Shown: positions 1-8,045 of the stretch, one piece after another
Position numbering within the stretch: position 1 is the stretch's first letter
How the letters are laid out: every line of letters starts with the position of its first letter
Assembly: GCF_000612845.1 (NCBI RefSeq)
Contig: NZ_CCAT010000049.1
Coordinates: 1 to 54,729 of the forward strand
Reading direction: 5' to 3'
Length of the DNA: 54,729 bases
DNA from: Clostridium ihumii AP5
GTDB lineage: Bacteria; Bacillota; Clostridia; Clostridiales; Clostridiaceae
Made by a program: the position numbers and the translations under genes
Notes under the pieces: generated by a model
Told to the model about the DNA's origin: nothing
Database searches by the model: none
The model's input: only the letters and a program-made list of their open reading frames with translations

Positions 1-211
1 CTTAGAAAAATAAGACGACACTACTGATGGAAATATATCTTTTGAAAAACATCCTATCAAATTGTTAAGCAAGCCTAAAAGGCTTAGACTTATGCGTATT
101 ATCAAATGTTCTTATTTTATCGAATTTTTATCCACATTTCTATAATACGTATGGTACAATATGACTAAATTACATATATATTATAAAATAAGGATATATC
201 AAGGAGAAGTA
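1..211. other. Non-coding left edge and leader of the XRE gene
   Basis: No gene is seen here. There is a short perfect hairpin at 71-85 (AAGCCT, 3-nt loop, AGGCTT) without a T tract. A TATAAT hexamer lies at 141-146 but no good -35 box is spaced for it. The ribosome site AAGGAG at 201-206 belongs to the gene starting at 212. On a circular map this strip would lie just after the tail-fibre genes. Confidence 0.4.
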
Positions 212-940
212 ATGAACAAGAAAGGTAATAAAATAAAAGAAAAAAGAAAAACATTAACGTATTCTACAAGAGAGCTTGCTCGTGTAACGAATGTTTTGGA
301 AAAAGATATTATAGCATATGAAGCAAATAAAAAGGTTGCAACTTTAACAACTATAGAGAAAATAGCACATGCAACAAATACAAAAGTTAGTGATTGGGCT
401 GACGAAGAATATTTTACAAGATCAAGAAATAAAAAAAAATTAGAAACTATTGTTGATAAAACTGATGAAGAAAATGTTATAGCTTTATTTAGGGCAATGT
501 TTCGAGCAGATGATGTAATGGATACTCTATATAAAGCATTAATAAATATGAATGAAGTTAAAATGGAAAAAGATGAAGAAATTATATTCTCTGAATTCTC
601 TAAAAAAATACTTATAAATATTGCTTCAATGAAATTAAAAAAAGTTTTCAATGCTTGTGAAATTGGGAGATATACAGGCAAAAATACTGATGATATAATA
701 GTAAAAAAAAATAATACTAATATCAAAGAAAACAAAATTTCTATAAATCAGACAACTTTAAATAATATAACAAAAGAACTTAGAATTCTATTTAAAGATA
801 CTGATAACATAAAAATTATAATACAAGCTTTAATTAACATAAATTCTATTGATAGCAAAGGAAATTGTTCAAAAAAGGCTAAATTACTATTAGATACAAT
901 TATTGCTGATAAGATTAAAAAAGAATTAGACTGTCAATGA
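212..940 (+). CDS. XRE-family helix-turn-helix regulator, 242 aa
   Basis: The N-terminal 60 residues form a lambda-repressor-like helix-turn-helix (STRELARVTNVLEKDIIAYE, then a typical dimer helix). The rest is a long, lysine-rich helical region with no recognised domain. The ATG at 212 is chosen over the upstream ATG at 161 because AAGGAG sits 5 nt before it and the HTH begins just after it. It lies directly upstream of the lysis genes and is separated from them by a terminator, so it is probably its own transcription unit. The target is unknown. It could control lysis or be a lysogeny-time cargo gene. Confidence 0.75.
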   Translation: MNKKGNKIKEKRKTLTYSTRELARVTNVLEKDIIAYEANKKVATLTTIEKIAHATNTKVSDWADEEYFTRSRNKKKLETIVDKTDEENVIALFRAMFRADDVMDTLYKALINMNEVKMEKDEEIIFSEFSKKILINIASMKLKKVFNACEIGRYTGKNTDDIIVKKNNTNIKENKISINQTTLNNITKELRILFKDTDNIKIIIQALININSIDSKGNCSKKAKLLLDTIIADKIKKELDCQ

Positions 941-1009
941 ATATTTCATTTGAAAAATGATATAAAACAAGAAAAAATAATAAATAGTATAATAAAAAAC
1001 AAAATATAG

Positions 1010-1032
1010 ACACCTAATAGGTGTTTTTATTT
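1010..1032 (+). terminator. Rho-independent terminator after the XRE gene
   Basis: ACACCT-AAT-AGGTGT hairpin at 1010-1024 is followed by a T-rich run. An A-rich tract lies upstream, so it may also work on the minus strand. Confidence 0.7.
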
Positions 1033-1063
1033 TGTTTTTTTATTTATAAAAGGTAGGTGTAAT

Positions 1064-1282
1064 ATGGAAGAACTATTAAAGTTAGCAGGAACACAAGGAA
1101 TATGGTGTCTTGCATGTATATTACTTACAATATATGTGCTTAAAACTACAAAGGAAAGAGAAGATAAGTTAAATGCAACTATAGACAATAACCAAAAAAT
1201 AATAATGGATTTAACTAAAAATATAGAAGTTGTAACAGAAATAAAACAAGATGTTGAGGACATAAAAGAAAAATTAAAATAG
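1064..1282 (+). CDS. BhlA/UviB-family holin-like protein, 72 aa
   Basis: Short protein with one N-terminal membrane helix (about residues 8-26, around GIWCLACILLTIYVL), followed by a charged coiled-coil tail ending in KQDVEDIKEKLK. This is the size and layout of the BhlA/UviB bacteriocin- and holin-like family common in clostridial phages and plasmids. It would sit in the cytoplasmic membrane and help release the endolysin or trigger lysis. The AGGTAGGTG ribosome site lies just before the ATG, and the gene heads the holin-holin-endolysin cassette. Confidence 0.8.
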   Translation: MEELLKLAGTQGIWCLACILLTIYVLKTTKEREDKLNATIDNNQKIIMDLTKNIEVVTEIKQDVEDIKEKLK

Positions 1283-1295
1283 GGAGGAATTTACT

Positions 1296-1544
1296 ATGAG
1301 ACAATTTAAAGAATGGTTAAAAAGATTTAAAAATACAGGTACTTTAACATCAACAGTAGGATTAATAGCTTTATTACTAATACAATTTGGAATGGATATT
1401 GATATGGGATGGTTAGAAAATACTATGACAATTATATGTAGTGCTTTAATAGTGTTAGGACTTGCAAACAACAGTGAAACACCAGGAATGGATTTACCTA
1501 TTAATCCATTTAATAAGAAGGAGAGCGATATTGATGCAAAGTAG
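1296..1544 (+). CDS. Phage holin (SPP1/phi LC3 type), 82 aa
   Basis: Two predicted membrane helices (about residues 17-31 and 40-56) separated by a short acidic turn, then a polar tail reading NNSETPGMDLPINPF. This fits the small class II holins of Gram-positive phages that form membrane lesions for the endolysin. A GGGAGGAAT ribosome site precedes the ATG. The 3' end overlaps the endolysin start by 11 nt, so translation of the two is probably coupled. The neighbouring UviB-like gene may be a second holin or an antiholin. Confidence 0.8.
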   Translation: MRQFKEWLKRFKNTGTLTSTVGLIALLLIQFGMDIDMGWLENTMTIICSALIVLGLANNSETPGMDLPINPFNKKESDIDAK

Positions 1545-2553
1545 AAGTACAAGCAATTTAAAAGGAATAGATATTTCAAACTGGCAAGGAGATATAGATT
1601 ATAGTAAGGTCAAAGCTAGTGGGATAAAAGTAGTTTATATGAAAGCATCCGAAGGTAATAATTATAAGGATGCTTTTTTAGAGCAAAATTATAGTAGAGC
1701 AAAAGAACAAGGATTAAAAGTTGGGTTTTATCACTTTTTTAGAGGTGATGCTTTAAATGAAGCTAGATATTTTGTAGAGTGCATTAAAAATAAAGTTTCA
1801 GATTGCTTATTAGCATTAGATATAGAAGTTGATTGTGGAATGGATGCAAGTAAACTAACTACTGAATGTATAACATTTTTAAAAGAAGTAAAAAGGTTAA
1901 CAGGGAAAAATGTTGTTGTATATACTTATACATCTTTTGCTAATAGTTCACTAGATTCAAGACTTTCAAAGTATCCGGTATGGATTGCACATTATGGTGT
2001 TGACACTCCAGGATATAATCCTATTTGGACATCATGGGTAGGATTTCAATATAGTGATAAAGGACAGGTTAATGGTGTAAATGGTAACTGTGATGTTAAT
2101 GAATTTAATAGTGGAATATTTAATGAAGTTGTAACTATTAATAAAAATGAGGGAGTTGTTACAGCTGATGTATTAAATGTTAGAGATAAACCTAATGGGA
2201 ATATAATAGGAACATTATCGAATGGAGCAGTTATAAGGATAGATAAAAAAGTAGATAAGTGGTATTCAATTTATTTTGGGGACCATGGAGGATATGTATC
2301 AGTAGATTATATAAGAACAAATTTTGAAAAAGAAAATAATAAAGAGGTGTATGATATGAAAACAATAGTACTTTATTTTGGTGACATGGATGCAAATGCA
2401 GCTATATATGTAGCACAGAAAAATCAATGTCCTATGATGAAGAAGAGTGATTTTGATATAAGTGGATTAAAAGCAGAAAAGATAATTCAAATAGGTGGTA
2501 GACCAGGAACAGGAAGGAATGACAGTTTGAAAGATGCTGCTAAATTAGTTTAA
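1534..2553 (+). CDS. GH25 endolysin with SH3b and CTP1L-like C-terminal domain, 339 aa
   Basis: Cell-wall lysozyme that cuts the glycan strand. Residues about 8-205 are a glycosyl hydrolase family 25 catalytic domain (GIDISNWQGDIDY near the start, ALDIE at 94-98 with the acidic catalytic residues). Residues about 208-268 are a bacterial SH3 domain (TADVLNVRDKP ... GDHGGYVSVDYI) for wall binding. Residues 275-339 resemble the C-terminal domain of the clostridial endolysins CTP1L and CD27L (IVLYFGDMDANAAIYVAQ, IIQIGG). The ATG at 1534 is chosen for its AAGGAGAG ribosome site; an in-frame TTG at 1531 is an alternative. An extra in-frame start lies at 2356 (separate entry). A strong terminator closes the lysis operon. 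Confidence 0.93.
   Translation: MQSRSTSNLKGIDISNWQGDIDYSKVKASGIKVVYMKASEGNNYKDAFLEQNYSRAKEQGLKVGFYHFFRGDALNEARYFVECIKNKVSDCLLALDIEVDCGMDASKLTTECITFLKEVKRLTGKNVVVYTYTSFANSSLDSRLSKYPVWIAHYGVDTPGYNPIWTSWVGFQYSDKGQVNGVNGNCDVNEFNSGIFNEVVTINKNEGVVTADVLNVRDKPNGNIIGTLSNGAVIRIDKKVDKWYSIYFGDHGGYVSVDYIRTNFEKENNKEVYDMKTIVLYFGDMDANAAIYVAQKNQCPMMKKSDFDISGLKAEKIIQIGGRPGTGRNDSLKDAAKLV
2341..2358 (+). promoter_or_regulatory. Internal ribosome site and in-frame ATG in the endolysin gene
   Basis: AAAGAGGTG at 2341-2349 is followed after 6 nt by ATG at 2356, in the same frame as the endolysin. It falls exactly at the junction of the SH3 domain and the C-terminal domain, so it could make a free 65-residue C-terminal domain. 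CTP1L and CD27L are known to do this from secondary translation sites. Confidence 0.6.
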
Positions 2554-2606
2554 AAAAAGAAGGTAGATTGCAAGTTTAAAATACTTGTAATCTACCTTCT
2601 TTTTTT
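2552..2606. terminator. Long bidirectional terminator after the endolysin
   Basis: The arms 2552-2569 and 2589-2606 are perfectly complementary and run from an A tract to a T tract. An inner stem CAAGT/ACTTG (2571-2575 with 2583-2587) extends it, joined by a G-T wobble. It serves the plus-strand lysis operon and the convergent gene at 2605-2823. Confidence 0.9.
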
Positions 2607-2823
2607 ATTTATTTTTAATTGTTTTTTTAGAATATTCAATAGCATTATTTATGTTATTTATTATAAATTTCAATTCATTTTCATTAAAGCTACTATTCTT
2701 CAAATCTTGCAAAGTAGTATTAAAGTATTCTTCTAAATTTAAGTTAACATTTTTAGGTTGTATAAGATTATTGGCATTAGCCTTATTGTTATTTCTTAAT
2801 CTATCTATTAAACTATCACTCAT
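2605..2823 (-). CDS. Hypothetical protein, 72 aa
   Basis: Unrecognised, Asn-rich, acidic/helical small protein (MSDSLIDRLRNNNKANANN at the start, ELKFIINNINNAIEYSKK near the end). The start at 2823 is chosen because GGAGGA lies 7 nt before it; an upstream in-frame ATG at 2847 lacks such a site. It is convergent to the lysis operon and shares its terminator. It may be a small lysogenic-conversion gene. No function is claimed. Confidence 0.6.
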   Translation of the reverse strand: MSDSLIDRLRNNNKANANNLIQPKNVNLNLEEYFNTTLQDLKNSSFNENELKFIINNINNAIEYSKKTIKNK

Positions 2824-2925
2824 ATTTATATCCTCCATTACAAACAATATATTAACATAAAGTATTAAATATAACTGTACAGTAATATTTTTGGACTTAA
2901 ATATTTTAAGTTTTTTATTTTCTAC

Positions 2926-2954
2926 TTGACATACCGTAGACGGTACGATATTAT
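2926..2954 (+). promoter_or_regulatory. Promoter with palindromic operator, copy 1
   Basis: TTGACA (2926-2931), 17-nt spacer, TATTAT (2949-2954). The spacer opens with the perfect 14-bp palindrome TACCGTAGACGGTA (2932-2945) directly abutting the -35 box. The same layout recurs at 5654-5682. A bound regulator would cover the -35/spacer region. Confidence 0.75.
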
Positions 2955-2988
2955 ATAATTATAAGGTTAAACGAAAGGGGATTTTAAA

Positions 2989-4152
2989 ATGTCTTGGTAT
3001 TATGGAACATTTAGTTGTGGACACGAAGGAAGAGTAAATATAATAGGGCCTAATAAAAATAGACAATGGAAAGCAGATAAAAGGTTCGAAGGAAAATGTG
3101 AAGAGTGCTATGCTAAATGGTTACAAGAAGAAAGAGAAAGAATAAATAAAGAAGCTTTAGAAAAGGCTGTTGAAATGGAGCTACCAGAATTAACAGGTAC
3201 AGAAAAACAAATTTCTTGGGGAAATACAATAAGAGATAAATTTATAGATAAAATAGATTATTATTTAAATAATATAGATAGAGTAAAAGAAGATTTAAAA
3301 TTTAATCGAATTGAGGATCTTTCAAAAAAAGAAATTAGTAGTATTGCTGAAAATTTAAACGATATTATGGATTATATTTTAGTACAAAAAACAAAATCTA
3401 CATGGTTTATAGATAATAGAGATTCTTTAGTGGATGCACTTTTAAAAATATATAGAGAAATGGAAGCTAAGGATGACTTAAAGGAACTACTAGAACAACA
3501 AATTATAAAAGAGGGAACAATAAGTCCTTCTAATGTAGTTCACAATGGAATTGTAAACATAAATGCAGATGAAAATCTAATAACAGCTTCATATGAAAAA
3601 AATGAAGATTTTAGATTAATACTAAAAGATCTTAAATATAGTTGGAAAAATGGGAGATGGGAAAGAGAAATAAGTGAATCAACAGGAAGTTATATAGATA
3701 GAGCAGCTGAATTAGGGAATAGATTATTAAATGAAGGTTTTAGTATATCTATTCAAGATAAAGATATACGAGAAAAGGCTGTAAATGGAGATTTTGAATA
3801 TGAATGCGATAGATGGATATATGGTAGAGCCAATACATCTAAATTCGCAATAAGATGGCAAGGATATGATAGAAATTTATATGATGATGCTAAAGGATTA
3901 CCAGGTGCTAGATGGGAAAATGGAGCAATGCTTGTAGATATATCTCATTTTGAAGAAGTTGAGGAATTTGCAGAGCTGTTTGAATTTAAATTTTCTCAAA
4001 AAGCAGTATCATTGATAGATAAATATAAAGAAGAACTTACAAAAGTAGATACTGTAGATGTAGAAGAGGTTGAAAAATATACACCTAAAGATGGGTTATC
4101 TGAAATTTTAGAGAGTAGTAGAGAAATAATACCTGATTTAATAGATGATTAA
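2989..4152 (+). CDS. Zinc-ribbon protein with HARP-like repeats, 387 aa
   Basis: The N-terminus carries CGH (C10, H12) and CEEC (C37, C40), a likely zinc site. Residues 75-180 are helical. Two segments, around FRLILKDLKYSWKNGRWERE and around DDAKGLPGARWENGAMLVDI, look like HARP-type modules (small aromatic motifs found with annealing helicases such as SMARCAL1). This is my reading by eye and needs a profile search. The next gene is an SNF2 helicase, so the two proteins may act together on forked or single-stranded DNA. The gene starts 9 nt after an AAGGGG ribosome site, under the operator-bearing promoter at 2926. Confidence 0.6.
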   Translation: MSWYYGTFSCGHEGRVNIIGPNKNRQWKADKRFEGKCEECYAKWLQEERERINKEALEKAVEMELPELTGTEKQISWGNTIRDKFIDKIDYYLNNIDRVKEDLKFNRIEDLSKKEISSIAENLNDIMDYILVQKTKSTWFIDNRDSLVDALLKIYREMEAKDDLKELLEQQIIKEGTISPSNVVHNGIVNINADENLITASYEKNEDFRLILKDLKYSWKNGRWEREISESTGSYIDRAAELGNRLLNEGFSISIQDKDIREKAVNGDFEYECDRWIYGRANTSKFAIRWQGYDRNLYDDAKGLPGARWENGAMLVDISHFEEVEEFAELFEFKFSQKAVSLIDKYKEELTKVDTVDVEEVEKYTPKDGLSEILESSREIIPDLIDD

Positions 4153-4188
4153 AGTTTATGAGAAAATATAGGAATTGGTGGTGATTAA

Positions 4189-4275
4189 ATGGAGCTATTA
4201 ACAAACCTATATGAACATCAAAGAAATGCTGTAGAAAAATTAAGGCATATAAAAGTAGGGGCGTTATATCTTTGA
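4189..4275 (+). CDS. Detached N-terminal segment of the SNF2 helicase (28 codons)
   Basis: Starts at ATG 4189 behind GGTGGTGAT and reads MELLTNLYEHQRNAVEKL, the helicase Q-motif region (LYEHQ), then GALYL and stops at TGA 4273. If 11 nt were skipped, the frame would continue as GALYL-EMGTGKT, the expected Walker A context. It is therefore the missing front of the next gene, either cut off by an 11-nt insertion or joined by ribosome bypass. Confidence 0.6.
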   Translation: MELLTNLYEHQRNAVEKLRHIKVGALYL

Positions 4276-5621
4276 GAGTACTTGAAATGGGTACCGGAAA
4301 AACAAGAACAGCACTAGAATTAATAAGTATAAGATTGAATAAGGGTAAGATTAGCCATGTTTTATGGTTATGCCCTTGTTCTGTTAAAGAAAATCTTAAA
4401 AAAGATATAGAAAAACATATAGGAAAATTTAATTCTGAACTTATTACTATATGTGGTATAGAAACTCTTTCTAGCAGTATAAAGGCTAATTTAGAGTTAC
4501 TACAATTGGTAAAAAACAAATCTTGTTATTTAATAGTTGATGAAAGCAATTTGGTAAAAAACCATAAAACTAAGAGAACTAAAAATATAACAAGATTAGC
4601 TGAAAAATGTAAGTACAAATTAATATTGAACGGAACACCTATAAGTAGAAATGAAGCTGATTTATATTCTCAATGGTATATATTAGATTGGAGAATATTA
4701 GGCTATAAAAGTTATTGGAGCTTTGCAGCCAATCACTTAGAAATTGATGAAGTTGGTAGAATACGTAACTGTTTAAATACTGACTATTTAGTAGAAAAAA
4801 TAGCACCATATAGTTACCAGGTTAAAAAATCCGAATGCTTGGATTTACCACCTAAAACATATGATGAAATTTATTATACATTAACTGATGAACAGGATGA
4901 ACACTACGAAAAAGTAGCAGATGAATTATTATTTAAGGTTGATGAATTGGAACCACACACAATTTATAGGCTTTTTACAGGATTACAAAATGTTATAAGT
5001 GGATTTAAGGTAAATACAAAAAATAAATCACTAGAAAAAACAGATTTTTTCAATGATCCTTTAGATAATCCAAGAATACAATGCTTATTAGAAATACTAG
5101 AGCAAATAAATACTGATGAAAAAATAATTATCTTTTGTAAGTACACGAAAGAAATTACAGATATAGTAGAAATATTAAATTCTAAATTTGGACATAATGT
5201 TGCAATACCTTTTTATGGAGAAATAAATCAAAAACAAAGGCAAAAAAATTTATGTGAGTTCATGGATAAAGGACAGTTTTTAATAGCAAATAAAACATGT
5301 GCAGGATATGGATTAAATCTTCAATTTTGTTCGTACATAATTTATTACAGTAATGATTGGGATTATGCAACGAGAATCCAAAGTGAGGATAGAATCCATC
5401 GTATAGGTCAAAATAAAAACGTTCATATAATAGATATTTGTGCTGAGTATACACTTGATGAAAGAATTATAAAATGTTTAAAAAGGAAAGAAAATTTAGT
5501 AAATAGTTTTAAATATGAACTAGATAGAACTAAGGATAAATATGAATTATATAATTGGATTCAAAAGAGAAAAGATAATAAAGCAAGTAATAATATAGAT
5601 AAATCAGATTTAATAGAATAA
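4272..5621 (+). CDS. SNF2-family DNA helicase/translocase, 449 aa as read
   Basis: Superfamily 2 Swi2/Snf2 ATPase that would move along duplex DNA or remodel forks. Visible motifs in order: Walker A EMGTGKT, DESN (motif II), LNGTPISRNEADLYSQW (motif III), and QSEDRIHRIGQ (motif VI). As annotated it would start at TTG 4272 and lack the Q motif (LYEHQ), which lies in another frame just upstream (4189-4275). Frame join at CTT 4270-4272 to CTT 4281-4283 restores a full-length protein of about 474 residues. The internal TTG has only a weak, distant GGGG upstream. Co-transcribed with the HARP-like gene. Confidence 0.85.
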   Translation: MRVLEMGTGKTRTALELISIRLNKGKISHVLWLCPCSVKENLKKDIEKHIGKFNSELITICGIETLSSSIKANLELLQLVKNKSCYLIVDESNLVKNHKTKRTKNITRLAEKCKYKLILNGTPISRNEADLYSQWYILDWRILGYKSYWSFAANHLEIDEVGRIRNCLNTDYLVEKIAPYSYQVKKSECLDLPPKTYDEIYYTLTDEQDEHYEKVADELLFKVDELEPHTIYRLFTGLQNVISGFKVNTKNKSLEKTDFFNDPLDNPRIQCLLEILEQINTDEKIIIFCKYTKEITDIVEILNSKFGHNVAIPFYGEINQKQRQKNLCEFMDKGQFLIANKTCAGYGLNLQFCSYIIYYSNDWDYATRIQSEDRIHRIGQNKNVHIIDICAEYTLDERIIKCLKRKENLVNSFKYELDRTKDKYELYNWIQKRKDNKASNNIDKSDLIE

Positions 5622-5653
5622 TCCATAACCCTCCAAAGTTAACAATTTGTTAA

Positions 5654-5682
5654 TTGACGTACCGTAAAAGGTATGATATTAT
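5654..5682 (+). promoter_or_regulatory. Promoter with palindromic operator, copy 2
   Basis: TTGACG (5654-5659), 17-nt spacer, TATTAT (5677-5682). The spacer begins with TACCGT-AA-AAGGTA (5660-5673), one mismatch from the perfect palindrome at 2932-2945, and ends in TGA, as the other ends in CGA. It drives the GNAT-like/IbrA/IbrB operon. Confidence 0.75.
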
Positions 5683-5713
5683 AAATGTAGTTAGTAAAAC
5701 GGAGGGTTTAATT

Positions 5714-6124
5714 ATGAAATATTTTAAGTGCAATTACAATAGAACAGAGTTTTATTCAATTATGGGGAAATACTTTGCTGAAAGAAATTATAGAAAATTA
5801 ATGCCTTACTTAGTTAATGATGATAAAACAGAATGGATAATAAAAACTAATAAAGAAAATGAGGTTTTAGGATTTATAAGTTTTATCGAAAGAAAAGATA
5901 AAATAACTATTGGCTATTTGTTTATTGAAGAAATTGAAAATAAAAAAGATATTCAGGATGAAATAATTATGGAATTTTATAATCAGCATGTATCAAAAGA
6001 AATGTATGCTGAAGTTGAAAAACATTTTGACATTGATATTTATTTAGATTTAGGATTTGAAGTGATAAAAGAATCAACTAATTATTATTATCTAGTAAGG
6101 AGGAAGCCTTATGAAATTATATAA
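5714..6124 (+). CDS. GNAT-fold-like protein, 136 aa, first gene of IbrAB operon
   Basis: Small protein with the strand-helix rhythm of a GNAT acetyltransferase: WIIKTNKENEVLGFISFIER, ITIGYLFIEE, then a C-terminal LDLGFEVIKESTNYYYLVRR, which resembles the usual 'Y..lGF' end of that fold. A clear acetyl-CoA pyrophosphate loop is not evident, so activity is uncertain. The ATG at 5714 is chosen for GGAGGG upstream. It overlaps the IbrA-like gene by 14 nt, so the two are translationally coupled. Confidence 0.55.
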   Translation: MKYFKCNYNRTEFYSIMGKYFAERNYRKLMPYLVNDDKTEWIIKTNKENEVLGFISFIERKDKITIGYLFIEEIENKKDIQDEIIMEFYNQHVSKEMYAEVEKHFDIDIYLDLGFEVIKESTNYYYLVRRKPYEII

Positions 6125-7418
6125 TAATACAAATGTTTATGATGCTGCTAAAGAAAGAATAAACTATATATTTGATGAATTTGAAAATATATGTGTGAGT
6201 TTTAGTGGTGGTAAGGATAGTGGGGTAGTGCTTAATCTTTGTATAGATGAAGCTAGAAAAAGGAATAGAAAAATAGGTGTTATGTTTATAGATCTTGAAG
6301 CTTTTTATGAAAAAACAATAGATTTTATAGAAAGTATTATAAAAAACAATATAGATGTTTTAGACCCATACTGGATATGTTTACCTATGGAAAGTCCAAA
6401 TAGTTTAAGCTATTTGGAACCTACATGGATATGGTGGGATAAAGAAAAAGAGCCTATATGGGTAAGACCAATGCCTAAAAATAAGTGGGTTATAAATGAA
6501 CAAAACAATCCACTAGATTTTTATAAAAAAAATATGCCTTTTGAAGAATTTATAAAATATTTTGGTGATTGGTATGGAAAAGGTAAAAAAACTGCTACAT
6601 TAGTAGGTATAAGAACTGATGAAAGTTTAAATAGATTTAGAGCTATAGCAGGCGACAAAGCTATGTATAAAGATAAAAAGTATTCTACTAGAGTTTCAGA
6701 AAGTACTTGTAATTTTTATCCAATTTATGATTGGTCTGTTGAAGATATATGGACCTATAATGGCAAATTTGAAAAGGAATATAATAAATTATATGACATA
6801 TTTTATAGAGCAGGTGTAAGCATACACAAAATGAGGGTTGATGAACCATTTGGTAATGAAGCTAAAGCAGGATTAAGCCTATTTAGGGTTATAGAGCCTA
6901 ACACATGGGCCAAAGTTGTAAATAGAGTTAGTGGTGCTAATTTTGGTAATATTTATAGTGGGAAAAAAATAATGAGTGCTAATTATACATTACCTAAAAA
7001 TCATACTTGGAAAAGTTTCACAAAGTTTTTATTAAGTACATTACCTCCTGAAACGGCTAATAATTATAAAACTAAATTCATTAAGTTTATTAAGTATTGG
7101 AATAAAGTAGGATGTCCAATGCAAGAAGAGTTTATAAAAGAATTAGAAGAAAATTATTCTGATGCAATAATAAATACACATGAGTTTAGTAAACGTGGAA
7201 AAGGTGATAAAGAAGTAATTAAATTTAAAAGAATATTAGATGAAGTTCCAGGAGTAGATAATAAAGATGATATTTTAACATGGAAAAGAATGTGTATGTG
7301 TATTATTAAAAATGACTATGTATGTAAGGGATTATCCTTTTCAATGACAAAGGATCTTACAATTAGGCAAAAGAATATAATGGAAAAATATAAAGGAATA
7401 ATAAGGGGAGAATTATAA
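6111..7418 (+). CDS. IbrA-like PAPS-reductase-family protein (DUF3440 type), 435 aa
   Basis: The ATP-pyrophosphatase loop SGGKDSG is at residues 32-38, as in PAPS reductases, DndC and IbrA. The protein is longer than a sulfate-assimilation PAPS reductase and has the IbrA layout, with a WSVEDIW motif and a Cys-containing C-terminal region (KRMCMCIIKNDYVCKG). IbrA/IbrB were first named as regulators of immunoglobulin-binding proteins in E. coli and are common on prophages; their biochemical role is unsettled. AAGGAGG lies 7 nt before ATG 6111. The IbrB-like gene follows with a one-base overlap (stop 7416-7418, start 7418). Confidence 0.85.
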   Translation: MKLYNNTNVYDAAKERINYIFDEFENICVSFSGGKDSGVVLNLCIDEARKRNRKIGVMFIDLEAFYEKTIDFIESIIKNNIDVLDPYWICLPMESPNSLSYLEPTWIWWDKEKEPIWVRPMPKNKWVINEQNNPLDFYKKNMPFEEFIKYFGDWYGKGKKTATLVGIRTDESLNRFRAIAGDKAMYKDKKYSTRVSESTCNFYPIYDWSVEDIWTYNGKFEKEYNKLYDIFYRAGVSIHKMRVDEPFGNEAKAGLSLFRVIEPNTWAKVVNRVSGANFGNIYSGKKIMSANYTLPKNHTWKSFTKFLLSTLPPETANNYKTKFIKFIKYWNKVGCPMQEEFIKELEENYSDAIINTHEFSKRGKGDKEVIKFKRILDEVPGVDNKDDILTWKRMCMCIIKNDYVCKGLSFSMTKDLTIRQKNIMEKYKGIIRGEL

Positions 7419-8035
7419 TGAATAAAATATCTGATTTATTAAAAGAATTAAAAACTGAATTTAATAATATAGATAACATAGATGATAAAGTAGAAATAAT
7501 TAATAATATCAAAAGTACTTTAGCTGAAATAAGTCCATTTGATGAACCAGTTGAATGTGTAAAATGGGTATCAATGGATAAGGTAAAAGCTAATTCATGG
7601 AATCCAAATGCAGTTGCTCCACCAGAAATGAAATTACTTTATGATAGTATTAAGTGTGATGGATATACTCAGCCAATAGTAGCATATAAATTAGAAAATG
7701 GAGAATATGAAGTAGTTGATGGATATCATAGAAATAGAATTGCTAAAGAACATAATGATATAAAAGAAAAACTATATGGATATTTACCAATAGTAGAATT
7801 AACATCAAACAAAAGTGATAGAATGGCATCAACAATAAGACATAATAGAGCTCGTGGTAGCCACGATATAGATTTAATGAGTAATATAGTAGCTGAATTA
7901 CATGAAATGGGTAGAACTGATACATGGATAGCAAAACATTTAGGAATGGACTTAGATGAAATACTTAGATTAAAACAAATTACAGGCATTGCAGCATTAT
8001 TTAAAGATAATAATTTTTCAAATAGTTGGGAGTAG
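7418..8035 (+). CDS. IbrB-like ParB/sulfiredoxin-fold nuclease-domain protein, 205 aa
   Basis: Residues about 45-110 are a ParB N-terminal (sulfiredoxin-fold) domain: WVSMDKVKANSWNPN, LLYDSIKCDGYTQPIVAY, then the signature EVVDGYHRNRIAKE. A TIRHNRARG motif follows, and a C-terminal helix-turn-helix-like stretch GRTDTWIAKHLGMDLDEILR. This is the IbrB arrangement and pairs with the IbrA-like protein upstream. The ParB fold can bind nucleotides and sometimes acts as a CTPase or nuclease, so the pair could modify or regulate nucleic acid. It is not part of the plasmid partition system here, which is ParM-based. Confidence 0.85.
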   Translation: MNKISDLLKELKTEFNNIDNIDDKVEIINNIKSTLAEISPFDEPVECVKWVSMDKVKANSWNPNAVAPPEMKLLYDSIKCDGYTQPIVAYKLENGEYEVVDGYHRNRIAKEHNDIKEKLYGYLPIVELTSNKSDRMASTIRHNRARGSHDIDLMSNIVAELHEMGRTDTWIAKHLGMDLDEILRLKQITGIAALFKDNNFSNSWE

Positions 8036-8045
8036 GAGAGATAGT

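Noticed and set aside
7418-8035. IbrB-like ParB-fold protein as the plasmid partition ParB
   Set aside because: No ParA lies beside it and it is coupled to the IbrA-like gene; partition is by ParM.
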